From NCBI GenBank assembly GCA_023436715.1, contig JAEZIJ010000176.1, positions 1 through 13,420 of the forward strand: DNA of 13,420 nt, written 5' to 3'. Below, piece after piece: positions 1 to 5,957 of this stretch (position 1 is its first letter; the number at the start of each line of letters is the position of its first letter). The stretch is from Acidobacteriota bacterium. GTDB taxonomy: Bacteria > Acidobacteriota > Terriglobia > Bryobacterales > Bryobacteraceae. The position numbers were made by a program, and so were the translations under genes. The notes beneath the pieces were generated by a model. That model saw nothing but the letters and a program-made list of their open reading frames with translations. It did no database searches and was not told where the DNA came from.

Positions 1-1
1 G

Positions 2-45
2 CCGTGGGGGCTGGTCGGGCACCGCCCCGCGGCCGTGCCCCACGG
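2..45. repeat. Long-looped hairpin at window edge
   Basis: Positions 2-9 (CCGTGGGG) pair perfectly with 38-45 (CCCCACGG). A smaller inner stem, CGGG at 16-19 with CCCG at 26-29, lies inside. There is no T-run after it, so it is not a convincing intrinsic terminator; it may be a REP-type element or the tail of an upstream gene outside the window. A second small inverted repeat (GTTGA 47-51 / TCAAC 61-65) follows. The 10-mer GTGATTTTCA occurs at 54-63 and again at 100-109. Confidence 0.25.
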
Positions 46-147
46 AGTTGACCGTGATTTTCAACGGAGCGGTTTCGTGGATTCGCGGGGGCGCGCCCGG
101 TGATTTTCAGGGAGAGCCGGACGGGCTGCTAGAATAACCTAAGGTAG

Positions 148-894
148 ATGTCCGCCCAGGCAGAACTCTCCAAAATCAGTGTGCAGGCTTTCTCCCAGCG
201 CTTCCGCGAGGAGATGGTCCCGCTCGGCAACAAATTCTCGTACTTCACCGCTGTGCCGCTAGGTGAGGAAGAGGTGAAGGAGTTTCTGCAGGAACCCATC
301 TCCGCCCTCCCCACGGCCGTTCAAGCGGCATTCTCCCGCGTGTCGATTTTCCTGGTTCCGTTCCTCGAAAAGGGCATTGGCAAGTCCGCTGAGGTTGTCA
401 CGTTCGAGAAGCCGGACGAGCGCAGCCAACTCTGGTCCGCCCAGTTCATGTCGGGGCGCGACGCGGTGCTTGTGTTTGCGATCAAGGAAAGGCCGGTCGC
501 GGATTACCACTACGTCTTTTACCGGGCCATCGCCACACTCGTCGCCGACAACGCGGAATCCGGCGCCCTGGAGCGGTACCCTGACCTGCTGAGGGAGGAA
601 CTGCGAACGCGCATCCACGGCGAAATCGATGAAGAAGGCTGGCAACTGAAGCAGTCGCTACTCCAGCGCCAGACGGACATTCGCCGCGACACAAAGCTGT
701 TCCGAAGCTATGCGCGGCAGTCGCTCGTGGACACCCTCACACTGTACCTGCACGGCATCTGCTGCGACATCGATGTCGAGACCGGACCCCGGCAGATCCC
801 CAGCCGCTACCTTCGCAAGCGCCTTCAGCTTCTGCACGAGGCGTTTCCGCCGCCCACAGGCTACGCCGTGTTCCCGGAAGACTTGAAGCCGTAA
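148..894 (+). CDS. Hypothetical protein, 248 aa, cytoplasmic
   Basis: I do not recognise this family. It is an open frame of 248 codons with an ATG at 148 preceded by AAGG at 141-144, a Shine-Dalgarno-like run placed rather close to the start. The protein has no signal peptide and no membrane segment. It is rich in charged residues. The N-terminal part (about residues 10-120) alternates hydrophobic and charged stretches, as a folded alpha/beta domain would. The C-terminal part (about 140-235) looks mostly helical, with many Arg/Glu/Leu residues and a CC pair in HGICCDID. Codon third positions are GC-rich like those of the neighbouring real genes, and the reading frames opposite it do not look protein-like. 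No neighbour lies close enough on the same strand to suggest an operon. Function is unknown; the coding call is fairly safe. Confidence 0.8.
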   Translation: MSAQAELSKISVQAFSQRFREEMVPLGNKFSYFTAVPLGEEEVKEFLQEPISALPTAVQAAFSRVSIFLVPFLEKGIGKSAEVVTFEKPDERSQLWSAQFMSGRDAVLVFAIKERPVADYHYVFYRAIATLVADNAESGALERYPDLLREELRTRIHGEIDEEGWQLKQSLLQRQTDIRRDTKLFRSYARQSLVDTLTLYLHGICCDIDVETGPRQIPSRYLRKRLQLLHEAFPPPTGYAVFPEDLKP

Positions 895-913
895 CCGCGG
901 GCCTCAGGGGCTA

Positions 914-930
914 GAGCGTTTTTGATTCAA
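914..930 (+). repeat. Left terminal inverted repeat
   Basis: GAGCGTTTTTGATTCAA, preceded by TA at 912-913. Its reverse complement occurs at 2289-2305 with one mismatch (position 918 G versus A on the matching strand). Beyond the inner end of the repeat the two arms lose similarity at once, as expected for short terminal repeats. Confidence 0.6.
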
Positions 931-998
931 CTCTATATTGTGGTGGCGACTATGCCCATCCGGCTTGATCGCGGCGTTGATTAAAGCCGAGCCTGAAG

Positions 999-1031
999 GC
1001 CCGATGCACCCTGAAGGGCACGCCACAACGG
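999..1031 (+). repeat. 33-bp direct repeat, copy 1
   Basis: It matches 2197-2229 at 27 of 33 positions by hand alignment. Shared cores are CCTGAAGG and CGCCACA, with CGG at the end. The copy contains a small hairpin, CCCT-GA-AGGG (1010-1019). A further CCTGAAGG core sits just upstream at 992-999. This suggests a degenerate interspersed repeat family placed on both sides of the SUMF1 gene. Confidence 0.5.
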
Positions 1032-1183
1032 CACGGGGCGCCGTCGTCGGTTCGAAACCGGGGCGGATTGCCTTGACGGGCAGCGGTACTTCGAGCGAGA
1101 TATGGAGCGGGCAAACTAAAGGCAGTTGATTCCGTCGTTATCGTATGGATCCGGGTTCTAGAGATCCAGGTCCCGGGGGGTCA

Positions 1184-2110
1184 ATGGGTATGGTGTCCAG
1201 AGTGAGAGCATTGCGGGGCAGGGCGAGGTCGGGCGTGGGAGCGATGCCGTTGCTGGGGCTCGTGGCCGTGTCAACGGTGGGGGTGGCGTTGTGTTTGCAG
1301 CCGGCGGGAAAAGGTCCATTTGAGGGATCGAGAGCGGGAGAGGGGCGCGAGATCTCGGGAGTGAAGTTTCGATGGGTCCCGGCGGGGACTTTTCGTATGG
1401 GCAGTCCGCCGGGTGAGCCGGGGCGGCGGTCCGATGAGGGTCCGGTGACGGTGACGCTGTCGCGCGGCTTCTGGATGGGCCAGTACGAAGTGACGCAAGG
1501 CGAGTGGCGGGCACTGATGGGCGCGTTCCCGCAGGAGCAGGACAAGGGCGCGGGCGATGAGTTTCCGGTCCACTGGGTGAGCTACCTGGAAGCCACGGAG
1601 TTCTGCAAGCGCCTTACAGCGCGAGCGTGGGCGTCCGGCGCGTTGCCGAACGACTGGGAGATCCGGTTGCCGACGGAGGCGCAGTGGGAGTACGCCTGCC
1701 GCTCGGGCAGCACGTCGGCGACGTCGTTCGGCGACCGGCTCAACACCGCGCAAGCAAACATCGGGAGCGAGTATCCGGGGGACTTGTCAATGAAGGCGCC
1801 GGAGAACCCATCGGCCAAGGCGTCGAAAGTGGGAAGCTACGCGGCGAACGCGTGGAGTCTGTACGACATGCACGGCAACGTGTGGGAGTGGTGCCTCGAC
1901 TGGTATCACCGGCGGTTGCTGGGCGGCAGCGATCCGGACCTTTCGTCCGCAAAAGGAGAGATGAATCGCGACGGCACGTACTCGCGGGTGCGTCGTGGCG
2001 GCGCGTGGATCGAGCCGGGCTGGGCATGCCGGTCCGGGATGAGGCTGCGGTACGAGCCAGAGCGGCGAAGCGACCACATCGGATTCCGGGTTGTGGCGGT
2101 GCGGCGGTAG
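1184..2110 (+). CDS. SUMF1/FGE-sulfatase-domain protein, likely not a true formylglycine generator
   Basis: I chose the ATG at 1184 because a GGGGGG run ends 3 nt before it; ATG at 1190 and an upstream in-frame ATG at 1145 are alternatives. Counting from 1145, residues 35-50 form a hydrophobic signal or anchor segment after an Arg-rich stretch. The SUMF1 fold then runs from about 74 to 318: WVPAGTFRMGS, QYEVTQGEW, RLPTEAQWEYACR, DMHGNVWEWC, RVRRGGAW and a closing GFRVV. In formylglycine-generating enzymes the segment after RGG carries two copper-binding cysteines five residues apart. Here the first position is Glu290 and only the second, Cys295, remains, so sulfatase activation is unlikely. 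Many bacterial SUMF1 proteins have other roles (PvdO, EgtB relatives, kinase accessory domains). No sulfatase gene is nearby. The gene lies inside the inverted-repeat-bounded segment. Confidence 0.88.
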   Translation: MGMVSRVRALRGRARSGVGAMPLLGLVAVSTVGVALCLQPAGKGPFEGSRAGEGREISGVKFRWVPAGTFRMGSPPGEPGRRSDEGPVTVTLSRGFWMGQYEVTQGEWRALMGAFPQEQDKGAGDEFPVHWVSYLEATEFCKRLTARAWASGALPNDWEIRLPTEAQWEYACRSGSTSATSFGDRLNTAQANIGSEYPGDLSMKAPENPSAKASKVGSYAANAWSLYDMHGNVWEWCLDWYHRRLLGGSDPDLSSAKGEMNRDGTYSRVRRGGAWIEPGWACRSGMRLRYEPERRSDHIGFRVVAVRR

Positions 2111-2144
2111 GCCGCTATCCGGAAGAAGTGCCAGGAATGAGGTT

Positions 2145-2171
2145 GCGACCGGCCCTGAGGGGCGCGGTCGC
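2145..2171 (+). terminator. Strong hairpin after the SUMF1 gene
   Basis: GCGACCG (2145-2151) pairs with CGGTCGC (2165-2171). Inside, GCCC (2152-2155) pairs with GGGC (2160-2163), with a TGAG loop and one bulged base (2164). It begins 34 nt after the stop codon. No T-run follows, so it could be a transcript-stabilising or REP-type hairpin rather than an intrinsic terminator. Confidence 0.35.
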
Positions 2172-2196
2172 GCATTCACTGGCGCCGAACACAAAT

Positions 2197-2229
2197 GTCC
2201 GGTGCAACCTGAAGGTCGCGCCACACCGG
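2197..2229 (+). repeat. 33-bp direct repeat, copy 2
   Basis: Second copy of the repeat at 999-1031 (27 of 33 identical, same orientation). This copy is itself palindromic at its edges: CCGGTG at 2199-2204 pairs with CACCGG at 2224-2229, enclosing an AACCT/AGGTC near-stem. Confidence 0.5.
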
Positions 2230-2288
2230 TTTGGGACGCTGCCGGGTGCGTGACGCGGTGGTGGATTCCCTTGAGAAGGTGTATCCAC

Positions 2289-2305
2289 TTGAATCAAAAA
2301 TGCTC
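2289..2305 (-). repeat. Right terminal inverted repeat
   Basis: TTGAATCAAAAATGCTC followed by TA at 2306-2307, the inverted partner of 914-930. Outside the repeats both arms also carry GGGGCT-like sequence (907-912 on the left; AGCCCC at 2309-2314 on the right). The symmetry is therefore slightly longer than the core, with small offsets. Confidence 0.6.
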
Positions 2306-2334
2306 TAAAGCCCCAGGCCTTCGCGTGACGCTAC

Positions 2335-2354
2335 GGCACGGCTGAAGCCGTGCC
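2335..2354. repeat. REP-type palindrome, copy 1
   Basis: GGCACGGCT and AGCCGTGCC are a perfect 9-bp inverted pair separated by GA. The right half with its extension (17 nt, 2345-2361) reappears as its exact reverse complement at 13277-13293. It lies between the SUMF1 segment and the 3' end of the helicase gene, a typical intergenic position for REP-like elements. It could also help stop transcription from either side. Confidence 0.7.
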
Positions 2355-2398
2355 CTGATACAAGGCCCAAGCCACGGACTGACTGATACGGGGGTCAC

Positions 2399-4735
2399 CT
2401 ACTTGAGCTCGGCCAGGATGCGCGAAGCCGCCTCTTTGCCGCGTTCGCCGATCTCGCCTACCGGGCCGACGCAGCTTGGACATCCCGATTCGCAGGGGCA
2501 GGCTGCCAGGAGCCCGGCGGCGTGCTCCAGCAGCTTGCCGGACATCTGGAACAGAGGCGCGCTTTGCCCGATGCCTCCCGGGTAGTTGTCGTAGAGGAAC
2601 AGGTCCGGCTCGTACGCCTTCAGGCCCTTCGAGATGTCTTCACCGAAGGCCACGCCGAGGTCGCGCGGATCGCACATGAGCAGGAACGCCGCCACGGTGC
2701 GCAGCGCGTTGCCGAGCCCGGTGAGCGCGTTCTGCTTCTCGGTCGGGGAGAGGTCGGGAAACCGCGCCAGGAAGCCTTCCGGAAAATGCAGCCAAAACGC
2801 CGTTGTGTGCATTTCCTGCTCCGGCATGGAGAGGTTGCCTGCGCCGACGTTTTCCATGGTGTAGAACTTCACCTTCTTGAACCCGACCACCTGCCGGTTC
2901 ACACGCACCTCGCCGTGCACACCCCTTGCGCCGCCCACCTGTTTCGTTTCGAACTCCTCGAGCGCCTTCACTTGTGTGTAGTCGATCGCGTCTGTGAAGT
3001 AGTCGCACTCCACGCGCCGAACGTATGCCTTGCGGCCATCGTAATCGAACTTCTCCACCTGGTACTGCCGCGCCTCGTGCAGATAAATCGCCTTCTCGTG
3101 CAGCGTGGTAAGCGCGGAGGGAAAATCCACTTCCGCAATCACTTTCGGCTCGCCCGTGGTATCGATCACCACGAAGTTGTCGCTGGTGATCGCCCGCAAG
3201 CTCACAGCATCGGCAGGGTAGGTGTCGGAGGTCCAGTGCCAGGCGCCCGCCGAGTGGTGCAGCAGCTTCATTTCCTCGAGGAAAGCGCACAGTTCGCGAG
3301 TCGGGTGCGGCCCGAACTTCTCGCCGTCGCGGATGGGAAGCTCGAATGCGGCGCACTTCATGTGGTTGAGCAGAATCTCGAGGTTGTCAGGGTTGATGTG
3401 CGCGTGCTCGGGGGACTGACTGAAGAAGTAGTCCGGATGCTCGATCACGTACTGATCGAGCGGCGCGCTCGATGCCACCAGGACAGCCGCCGATGTGGAC
3501 TGCCGCCTGCCGGAACGGCCCGCGCGCTGCCACGTGGACGCGATGGTTCCCGGATAGCCCGCCATAACCACGGCGTCGAGCGACCCGATATCGATTCCCA
3601 GCTCCAGCGCGTTGGTCGCTACCACGCACCGGACATCCGCTTCCCGCAGCTTCCGTTCGATCTCCCGGCGCTCGCGCGGCAGGTATCCGCCGCGGTAGCC
3701 TCGAACGGCGTCCCCTCCCGCCGGCAGCCGCTCGCAGGCGGCCTTCAGATAGGTGATCAAAACCTCTGTTGCCAGCCGGTTGTTGGCAAAGACGAGCGTT
3801 TGCAGGCGCCGCTCCAGGAACTCCAGCGCGACGCGCTTGGACTCCTGAAGATAGCTGCGCCGGATGCCGAGCTGCCGGTTCACGAAAGGCGGGTTGTAGA
3901 AGATGAAGTACTTCTCCCCCACCGGAGCGCCGCTGGTTCCGATGAGATCGAACGGCTCGCCAGTCAGCGTCTGGGCAAGCTCGCGCGGGTTCGCAATCGT
4001 CGCCGAGCAGCAGATGAACTGCGGCGAAGATCCGTAAAACTCGCAGATCCGTTTCAGCCGCCTAATGATGTTCGCGAGATGACTGCCGTAAACGCCGCGG
4101 CAATAGTGCAGCTCGTCGATGACGAAATAGCGCAGCCGCTCGAACAGCTTCGCCCAACGCGTATGGTGCGGCAGGATGCCCGAGTGCAGCATGTCCGGAT
4201 TAGTAAGGACGATGTTGGCGCGCTCGCGGATGGCCTTGCGCGCGTCCTGGGGCGTGTCGCCGTCGTAGGTGAATGCGCGGATTCCGGAGCCCATCCGGTC
4301 CACGGCCTGCTGCAACTCGTGAAGCTGGTCCTCCGCAAGCGCCTTGGTGGGAAACAGATACATAGCGCGGGCGTCCGGCTCCGTGATGAGGCGGTTCAGC
4401 ACCGGCAGGTTGTAGCAGAGGGTTTTGCCGCTCGCCGTCGGCGTCACGACGACCACGTTCTTTCCGGCTGCGACGGTCTCGAAGGCCTCGGCTTGATGGC
4501 TGTAGAGCCGCGCAATGCCCTGCTTTGCGAGTGCGTCCCTCAGGCTGGGCTCCACTGCCCCTGGGATATCGGCGAACCGGCCGGGGCTGGCCGGCTGGCG
4601 GTGAATGGCGCGAATCACCGAGCCGGGTTCGCCCTTGAGCATTTCAAAACGGGTCAGCGCCGCGTCCAGACCGGCCGGGCGGGTCAAGCCGAGCTGGCCG
4701 GGTTCGGGAAAACCGAGGGAGAGATTCTCGCCCAT
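2399..4735 (-). CDS. mrfA: DEAD/DEAH-box DNA helicase, MrfA/Hrq1 type with DUF1998-like zinc module
   Basis: Superfamily 2 helicase of 778 aa with all core motifs: Q-motif-like YSHQ at 78-81, Walker A TPTASGKT at 98-105, motif II DELH at 207-210, SAT at 244-246, motif V NALELGIDIG at 375-384 and motif VI QRAGRSGR at 403-410. The C-terminal half (about 430-760) fits the family's helicase-associated/DUF1998 region. It ends in a four-cysteine cluster, C746, C748, C752 and C755 (CPC..GCPSC), the zinc/metal site expected for MrfA-type enzymes. Length and layout match Bacillus YprA/MrfA and fungal Hrq1, known for 3'-5' DNA unwinding and repair of mitomycin C/crosslink damage. The ATG at 4733-4735 has an AAAAGG Shine-Dalgarno a few bases upstream. 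The usual partner nuclease MrfB/YprB is not in the window. The family call is strong; the symbol is by family resemblance. Confidence 0.93.
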   Translation of the reverse strand: MGENLSLGFPEPGQLGLTRPAGLDAALTRFEMLKGEPGSVIRAIHRQPASPGRFADIPGAVEPSLRDALAKQGIARLYSHQAEAFETVAAGKNVVVVTPTASGKTLCYNLPVLNRLITEPDARAMYLFPTKALAEDQLHELQQAVDRMGSGIRAFTYDGDTPQDARKAIRERANIVLTNPDMLHSGILPHHTRWAKLFERLRYFVIDELHYCRGVYGSHLANIIRRLKRICEFYGSSPQFICCSATIANPRELAQTLTGEPFDLIGTSGAPVGEKYFIFYNPPFVNRQLGIRRSYLQESKRVALEFLERRLQTLVFANNRLATEVLITYLKAACERLPAGGDAVRGYRGGYLPRERREIERKLREADVRCVVATNALELGIDIGSLDAVVMAGYPGTIASTWQRAGRSGRRQSTSAAVLVASSAPLDQYVIEHPDYFFSQSPEHAHINPDNLEILLNHMKCAAFELPIRDGEKFGPHPTRELCAFLEEMKLLHHSAGAWHWTSDTYPADAVSLRAITSDNFVVIDTTGEPKVIAEVDFPSALTTLHEKAIYLHEARQYQVEKFDYDGRKAYVRRVECDYFTDAIDYTQVKALEEFETKQVGGARGVHGEVRVNRQVVGFKKVKFYTMENVGAGNLSMPEQEMHTTAFWLHFPEGFLARFPDLSPTEKQNALTGLGNALRTVAAFLLMCDPRDLGVAFGEDISKGLKAYEPDLFLYDNYPGGIGQSAPLFQMSGKLLEHAAGLLAACPCESGCPSCVGPVGEIGERGKEAASRILAELK

Positions 4736-4755
4736 TACTTCGCCTTTTCTTTGCT

Positions 4756-4761
4756 AGTATA
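4756..4761 (-). promoter_or_regulatory. Putative -10 box of the helicase gene
   Basis: On the - strand this reads TATACT (5 of 6 to the TATAAT consensus). A transcript starting about 7 nt downstream would have a leader of roughly 14 nt containing the AAAAGG ribosome site. I see no good -35 at 17 nt, so recognition would be weak or depend on another factor. Confidence 0.35.
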
Positions 4762-4807
4762 GCCGATTGACAGAGATCGGGATGAAAATGAGCGGGGCGG
4801 TTTGATG

Positions 4808-5173
4808 TCAGCTACGGACGAATTCGTAGCGTTCCAGCGTGGCCGCTACTTCGAAGGGGCGGGCGGATTCGTGCCACTCCGGGCTCGGCGTATCCAATCG
4901 CGTTACCTTTCCGAGGCAGTGCAGATTAACCGTATTGGGCGTCTGGCCCGACAGGGTGATGACGTATTCCACCGGCTCGCCGACATCCAGTCTGGTGTCG
5001 GAGGCAAACAAGACGCCTGACGAACTCAGGTTCTTGGTCTCGCCGTAACCGGCGATCGGCCGCATGCCATTACGGACAATCCTGAGCGGCAATTTAACGT
5101 CGAATCTTCGGGCCTTCCGTTGTTCCACCACGTAACTACATTTCAATCTAGAGGCGTGCGGACAGAAGGTCAA
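4808..5173 (-). CDS. PilZ-domain protein, probable c-di-GMP receptor
   Basis: Small single-domain PilZ protein, 121 aa if it starts at the TTG at 5171-5173. Both c-di-GMP-binding signatures are intact: RxxxR at R19-R23 (in EQRKARRFDVKLPL) and NxSxxG at N48-S50-G53 (NLSSSGVLF). The rest follows the PilZ beta-barrel pattern (PVEYVITL, HCLGKVTRL). Known PilZ proteins bind the second messenger and alter motility, exopolysaccharide output or a partner protein; the target here cannot be read from the sequence. No ATG start exists upstream of the domain. Two in-frame GTG codons (5129-5131 and 5126-5128) sit just before the RxxxR motif and are alternative starts giving a 107- or 106-residue protein. 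The TTG has no good ribosome site. It lies upstream of the helicase gene on the same strand, with about 70 bp between. Confidence 0.85.
   Translation of the reverse strand: MTFCPHASRLKCSYVVEQRKARRFDVKLPLRIVRNGMRPIAGYGETKNLSSSGVLFASDTRLDVGEPVEYVITLSGQTPNTVNLHCLGKVTRLDTPSPEWHESARPFEVAATLERYEFVRS
5145..5173 (-). promoter_or_regulatory. Promoter-like sequence overlapping the PilZ 5' end
   Basis: On the - strand TTGACC (5168-5173) and TAGATT (5145-5150) are separated by exactly 17 nt. If used, transcription would begin near 5138, a few bases before the GTG codons at 5131 and 5128. That would make the TTG start non-coding and the message nearly leaderless. This is inference from box spacing only. 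Confidence 0.3.
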
Positions 5174-5279
5174 TAGCCAAAAGGCAAATCCCGGGGGGCT
5201 AAGTCCTGGTACTTATCATTGGTTAATGAACCGGGCTGTATAGGACTATGGTTTGCGCCGAAGCACCGAAGCTATCCCG

Positions 5280-5293
5280 ATCAGGCTCCTGAT
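5280..5293. promoter_or_regulatory. Inverted repeat in front of the PGPGW gene
   Basis: ATCAGG-CT-CCTGAT is a perfect 6-bp inverted repeat. It touches a TAGAAT -10-like box (5293-5298), about 20 bp upstream of the ATG at 5314. It may be a small operator, but without a second example in the window this is tentative. Confidence 0.2.
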
Positions 5294-5313
5294 AGAATGA
5301 AATCGTTCGGCCA

Positions 5314-5538
5314 ATGCGCAAGTTCTTCAGAATATCGTCCGGTTTTCTACTGCTCGGCGTCGGGGTGGTCTTGGCGCTTCCAGGCGTTCCCGGACCAGGG
5401 TTTGTGGTGATTATTCTGGGGCTTGTCATCCTGAGCGACCACTTCCACTGGGCGCGACGGATGCTCGACTGGGCCAAACGGAAGACAGAGAAGGTTCGGA
5501 ACCGCGTGGGAATGGGGCAGGCCTCCGAGCCCGAGTAG
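5314..5538 (+). CDS. PGPGW-family small membrane protein
   Basis: A 74-aa protein with two hydrophobic segments (about residues 9-23 and 30-41) joined by the turn PGVPGPGF at 23-30, which carries the PGPG hallmark of the PGPGW putative transmembrane family. The tail (42-74) is basic and hydrophilic with several Arg/Lys residues, so it probably sits in the cytoplasm. Proteins of this family have about this length and no established biochemical function. The ATG at 5314 lacks a clear Shine-Dalgarno, but it is the only start that gives a complete first membrane helix. The gene stands alone, divergent from PilZ and convergent with the small secreted protein whose stop lies about 26 bp away. There is no hairpin in that short gap. 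Confidence 0.8.
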   Translation: MRKFFRISSGFLLLGVGVVLALPGVPGPGFVVIILGLVILSDHFHWARRMLDWAKRKTEKVRNRVGMGQASEPE

Positions 5539-5564
5539 GACTGGCGACCGCCCCGGCTCGCAAC

Positions 5565-5939
5565 CTACATTCGCTTCGCAGTCACCTCAAACGTTCGGTC
5601 CATGCCGACGATCTCAATCTTGAACTTGATCTCGTCTCCGGCGATCTTTCCGGTGTACTGAGTTTTGATCTCGTTATCGTTAAAGGTCCGGATCACGGTA
5701 AAGCCGATATCGTCTCCGCCGATTTTCCCGTCCCTGATCTGAACCTCGCCGCCTCGAGCGCCGGCAACTGTGCCCGTCAATGTGTTTCCATCGGCCTTGA
5801 ATGTGTAGGTAACGGTTCGGGTCTGTCCATCCGGCGTGGTCATTTCCGATTTCCACTTACCGTCGATATCCGCGGCCGAAGCGGCCACGGCCAGTATGCC
5901 CAGAAGTGCGACGACCCACAGCAATTTGCGAATGCTCAT
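5565..5939 (-). CDS. Small secreted protein, unknown function
   Basis: A 124-aa protein with a clear signal peptide: basic MSIRK, hydrophobic LLWVVALLGILAVAA, and likely cleavage after ASA near residue 22. The mature part of about 100 residues is beta-strand-like with many Gly, Thr and Asp turns (DGKWKSEMTTPDGQ, ADGNTLTGTV, IRDGKIGGDDIGF, YTGKIAGDEIKF, FEVTAKR). This pattern suggests a small lipocalin-like or repeated beta-hairpin fold in the periplasm. I do not recognise a named family, although such DGKW..PDG..TGTV proteins recur in soil bacteria. A good ribosome site, GGGAGAA, lies shortly before the ATG. It is the last gene of a three-gene run, 18 bp after the DUF481 gene, so it is probably co-transcribed with it. 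Confidence 0.82.
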   Translation of the reverse strand: MSIRKLLWVVALLGILAVAASAADIDGKWKSEMTTPDGQTRTVTYTFKADGNTLTGTVAGARGGEVQIRDGKIGGDDIGFTVIRTFNDNEIKTQYTGKIAGDEIKFKIEIVGMDRTFEVTAKRM

Positions 5940-5957
5940 CTTGTTCTCCCTTTCCGA

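Larger units (their letters stand above)
914..2305. mobile_element. Possible TIR-bounded non-autonomous element carrying a SUMF1 gene
   Basis: The segment is bounded by inverted copies of GAGCRTTTTTGATTCAA (16 of 17 bases identical), each with a TA dinucleotide immediately outside (912-913 and 2306-2307). TA target duplication is the established signature of IS630/Tc1/mariner-type transposition. No transposase frame exists inside; the only convincing gene is the SUMF1-domain protein. It could be a passenger-carrying or MITE-like element, two independent solo ends, or chance symmetry of a repeat family. The 33-bp direct repeats inside support a repeat-derived segment but do not prove mobility. 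Confidence 0.4.

Noticed and set aside
130..135. TAGAAT as a -10 box for the first gene
   Set aside because: It would start transcription at about 142, inside or past the only ribosome-site-like sequence (141-144), and no -35 is seen at the right distance.
1050..1060. GGTTCGAAACC resembling a tRNA T-arm
   Set aside because: No matching 5' acceptor strand, D-arm or anticodon arm can be drawn in the preceding 60-90 bases; the resemblance is limited to the loop.
1627..2253. A 208-codon + strand frame overlapping the SUMF1 gene
   Set aside because: The SUMF1 motifs are in the other frame; this one has Arg/Val/Gly-biased composition and no motif.
2522..4762. A 746-codon open frame on the + strand, opposite the helicase gene
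   Set aside because: It lies almost entirely antisense to a gene with all SF2 helicase motifs. Its translation is low-complexity Arg/Val/His/Leu-rich with no domain, as expected for a mirror frame in GC-rich DNA.
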